From positions 1,592-19,532 of the forward strand of contig DKKP01000112.1 of NCBI GenBank assembly GCA_002455335.1: a stretch of DNA of 17,941 nucleotides, written 5' to 3'. The notes beneath the pieces were generated by a model. The model had not been told where the DNA came from and did not search any database. It saw nothing but the letters and a program-made list of their open reading frames with translations. This DNA is from Anaerolineales bacterium UBA6663 (GTDB taxonomy: Bacteria > Chloroflexota > Anaerolineae > Anaerolineales > UBA6663). The position numbers were made by a program, and so were the translations under genes. This document shows, piece after piece, positions 16,135 through 17,941 of this stretch. The first letter of the stretch is position 1. Each line of letters begins with the position of its first letter.

Positions 16135-16710
16135 TCAGGCTCGCCTTGCCGCCCACTCGCTGCGCAACAGGCCGTAGTGCAGCGTGCCGCTCAACGTTCC
16201 ATCGGCGTGTCGATGGTTCTCGCGGATACGGCCTTCCAACACGAACCCGCACCGTTCGGCCACGCCCAGACTCCGGGTGTTGAGATCGTCGCATTCCAAT
16301 CGAACGCGATGGGCTCCGAGGTGTTCAAAGCACAGTGTGAGCCCGACCGTCACCATCTCGGTCACGTACCCGCGCCCACCCTGCGCCTCATCGCCGAAGT
16401 ACCCGATCGAGTACTCGGGCACGCCGGGATTGTGCAGGCCCACATAGAGTTGAGCCACGAACGAGTCAGTCGACTTCAGAAAGGCGCCCAAGAAGAACGC
16501 CCGACCTTCCTGCCAGGCGGTGCTGAAGCTCTCGAGCAGCGCTTTGGCTTCGTCCTCGGAGGCCAGCGTGCGGATCGGATTATCGGCTTCGTGGCGAGCC
16601 AAATGCTCACGGTTGCGCTGTCCGACACGCCAATACCAGGCGCTGTCCCCGGTTCGATATGCGCGAACGAGCAATCGAGGCGTTTCGAACGACAAAGGAA
16701 GTTCGACCAT
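16135..16710 (-). CDS. GNAT-family acetyltransferase (RimJ/RimL-like)
   Basis: The start chosen is ATG 16710 (MVELPLSFETPRLLVRAYRT), 191 residues, since family members begin just before ETPRLLVR; the frame upstream to 16806 is not conserved-looking. No clear ribosome binding site precedes it. The acetyl-CoA pyrophosphate loop is GGRGYV (111-116), preceded by EYSIGYF, and followed by motif B in HRVRLECDDLNTRSLGVAER and CGFVLEGRIRE. This is the RimJ/RimL subgroup (N-terminal or small-molecule amine acetylation); the substrate cannot be told from sequence. It is followed by the nucleoside hydrolase gene on the same strand, 34 bases on, so they may be co-transcribed although functionally unrelated. 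Confidence 0.87.
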   Translation of the reverse strand: MVELPLSFETPRLLVRAYRTGDSAWYWRVGQRNREHLARHEADNPIRTLASEDEAKALLESFSTAWQEGRAFFLGAFLKSTDSFVAQLYVGLHNPGVPEYSIGYFGDEAQGGRGYVTEMVTVGLTLCFEHLGAHRVRLECDDLNTRSLGVAERCGFVLEGRIRENHRHADGTLSGTLHYGLLRSEWAARRA

Positions 16711-16720
16711 CAAGACGATG

Positions 16721-16726
16721 AGTATA
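16721..16726 (-). promoter_or_regulatory. Candidate -10 box implying a very short or absent 5' leader for the acetyltransferase
   Basis: TATACT on the minus strand (five of six consensus) ends ten bases before the ATG at 16710. If used, transcription would start at or almost at the ATG, which would fit the missing ribosome binding site. No good -35 is present (CTGACG, 19 bases away). Confidence 0.25.
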
Positions 16727-16827
16727 ACCGCCCAGCCGTCAGACGCGTCAGCTAACCGCTTCCACGAAATCGCCGCCATCAACGCCCTCAATGGCAGACC
16801 ACACACTCGCCGACTCGCTCATCGGCC

Positions 16828-16836
16828 TGTTACAAT
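16828..16836 (+). promoter_or_regulatory. Candidate extended -10 promoter for the downstream lipoprotein
   Basis: TGTTACAAT fits the extended -10 pattern TGnTATAAT with one mismatch. It faces the lipoprotein start 145 bases downstream and lies in the divergent spacer. No -35 is recognisable, as is common for extended -10 promoters. Confidence 0.3.
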
Positions 16837-16905
16837 ACGGCCTTCTTTGATCCGACTGCACACCATTTGTCGCGCTGACAATCACACACCGCCGCGCTCG
16901 ACCCG

Positions 16906-16925
16906 GCCTGGCCACCTGGCCAGGC
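16906..16925. promoter_or_regulatory. Perfect 20-bp inverted repeat upstream of the lipoprotein; possible operator
   Basis: Arms GCCTGGCCA (16906-16914) and TGGCCAGGC (16917-16925) are exact complements with a 2-base centre. Such a small loop favours a dimeric regulator site rather than an RNA hairpin. It lies between the candidate extended -10 and the ATG at 16981. A weaker inverted repeat TTGTC/GACAA (5-base spacer) occurs at 16867-16881. Confidence 0.4.
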
Positions 16926-16980
16926 GTCGTCTGACCGCGTGGGTTTGAGCGATGTCGTCAACCATCGAGGGGGGCTGATC

Positions 16981-17941
16981 ATGTCACGTCGAGGGATCGT
17001 CGCCAGGCTCGTGTTCCCGTTGCTGTTACTCACCCAACTCGGTTGTCAGGCGCTGGTCGACTCGGCGTCCCCGATCGGCGCCGTCGACAGCGTCTACACA
17101 GAGCCCGGGAACCCGATCGACGTGTCGCTCACGCTCGACGACGCGACGACCACGGGCGTGATCACGCCCGATGGCGGATCGCTATCCGTGACGGCCAGCG
17201 ACGGCGCGACCTATACGCTCGAGGTGCCGGCCGACGCCCTGACCGTCGCCACAGAGATCAGGCTGACCCCGGTCGCTGAGATGACCGGCCTGCCCTTCAG
17301 CGGCGGGCTCGGCGCGGCCGTCCGGCTCGAGCCAGACGGCCTGCAGTTCAGTGACTACGTCACCCTGACGCTCACGCCGGCCAACCCCATCCCGCTCGAG
17401 GACCAGATCCTGTTCGGGTTCGAGGGCGACGGCCAGGACCTGCACCTCGCGCTGCCCGGCGCAGACGACGGCCAGATCCAGATCCGGCTGCTGCACTTCA
17501 GCGGGGCCGGCGTCGCCAGTGGCGTGAGCGACGAGAAGGCCGGAGTCCTTCAGCGCATGGCAAACCGCGCCGACGCGCGCATCTCGGGCGAGATCGGCGC
17601 CCACCTGCAGGACCTGCGCGCCGGGCGGAGCACCGACCCGGCGGCCGTCGAGGCCGCGCTGGCTGAGTTCTACAACTCGGTCGTGATCCCGCGCCTCAAG
17701 GCCGCCACGGCGAACGCCTCGACCTGCGCCGACGCCCGCCAGGCCATCGACACCTTCGTGTCCTGGGCACGTCTGCAGCAATTGCTCGGCCCGGGCGCCG
17801 ATGGCGCGAAGATCGAGGGCGTGGTCGCCACGTACTTCCCGACCCTGATCAAGAAGTGCCTCGACGAGGAGTTCGAGCGCTGCACGACGAAGCACCAGAT
17901 CGCGGGCATGCTGCCCACCCTGCTCGGCTTCGAGAGGCCCA
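16981..17941 (+). CDS. Large lipoprotein with a ZU5-like N-terminal region (partial, runs off the window)
   Basis: ATG 16981 follows GAGGGGGG by six bases. The frame is open for 320 codons to the window end. A lipoprotein signal is clear: basic start MSRRGIVARL, hydrophobic LVFPLLLLT and lipobox QLGC (Cys22). Residues ~50-150 form a beta-rich unit (VITPDGGSLSVTASDGATYT, then TLEVPADALTVATEIRLTPV and LEPDGLQFSDYVTLTLTP) like the ZU5-type modules found in secreted bacterial proteins, where a G-G-x-L strand and an I-P-x-G/A-A-L strand alternate. After that comes a helical region with spaced cysteines (STCADA, KKCLDE, ERCTT). The protein should be membrane-anchored outside the cell; I cannot assign a function. 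Rest of the gene is outside the window. Confidence 0.82.
   Translation, partial: MSRRGIVARLVFPLLLLTQLGCQALVDSASPIGAVDSVYTEPGNPIDVSLTLDDATTTGVITPDGGSLSVTASDGATYTLEVPADALTVATEIRLTPVAEMTGLPFSGGLGAAVRLEPDGLQFSDYVTLTLTPANPIPLEDQILFGFEGDGQDLHLALPGADDGQIQIRLLHFSGAGVASGVSDEKAGVLQRMANRADARISGEIGAHLQDLRAGRSTDPAAVEAALAEFYNSVVIPRLKAATANASTCADARQAIDTFVSWARLQQLLGPGADGAKIEGVVATYFPTLIKKCLDEEFERCTTKHQIAGMLPTLLGFERP

Noticed and set aside
14961..16755. Plus-strand frames over the nucleoside hydrolase and acetyltransferase
   Set aside because: Antisense to two intact genes with conserved catalytic motifs.
17182..17895. Minus-strand open frame of 237 codons near the right edge
   Set aside because: Antisense to the lipoprotein, which has a ribosome binding site, signal sequence and lipobox and remains open to the edge.

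Overview
The window looks like a GC-rich chromosomal segment from a free-living bacterium, most likely a member of the Chloroflexota (Anaerolineae/Caldilineae-like). That is inferred from the style of the secreted beta-helix plus DUF11 proteins, the short Ala/Pro/Thr linkers after the lipobox, and the gene types; there is no rRNA or marker gene to prove it. No tRNA, rRNA, CRISPR array or intact insertion sequence was seen.

Left part (1-7300), defence-like. A minus-strand operon runs brxA-like (4644 to 3829), brxB (3842 to 3288) and a 1,048-residue third gene (3266 to 120). The third gene is the most remarkable object here. Its first ~355 residues are the N-terminal P-loop part of the BREX ATPase BrxC. 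Its last ~690 residues are the C-terminal part of a type III restriction (Res) subunit, with helicase motifs V/VI and a PD-(D/E)XK nuclease. The rest of BrxC and the N-terminal helicase lobe of Res are missing, yet the frame is open across the join. No pglX, pglZ, brxL or mod gene lies in the window. Across an AT-richer 640-bp spacer, a plus-strand pair follows: a DUF488-type gene broken by a TAG at an expected Trp codon, and a coupled 126-residue partner. Convergent to these is a phospholipase D-type (HKD) protein with a zinc-ribbon tail.

Middle part (7300-12270). Two tandem minus-strand paralogues (7922-10060 and 10097-12130) encode secreted proteins with the same architecture: signal peptide, right-handed beta-helix, DUF11-like domain, C-terminal concanavalin/LamG-like domain. 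A decayed fragment with an Excalibur-like calcium-binding tail lies downstream. A ~41-bp repeat (31 of 41 identical) occurs at 7386-7426 and 12202-12242, each about 70-90 bp upstream of a minus-strand start codon.

Right part (12270-17941). A decayed minus-strand pair (epoxide hydrolase with a nonsense codon and several frameshifts; NmrA-type NAD(P)-binding gene with an internal deletion) is followed by a 500-bp spacer with 13-bp tandem repeats. Then come an intact RibD/DHFR-like gene (plus), a nucleoside hydrolase lipoprotein (minus), a GNAT acetyltransferase (minus) and the beginning of a large lipoprotein (plus) that runs off the window end.

Overall this is an accessory region rich in broken or rearranged genes: one in-frame chimera, two Trp-to-stop changes, several frameshifts and an internal deletion. 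Either real decay or assembly/sequencing error could explain parts of it.
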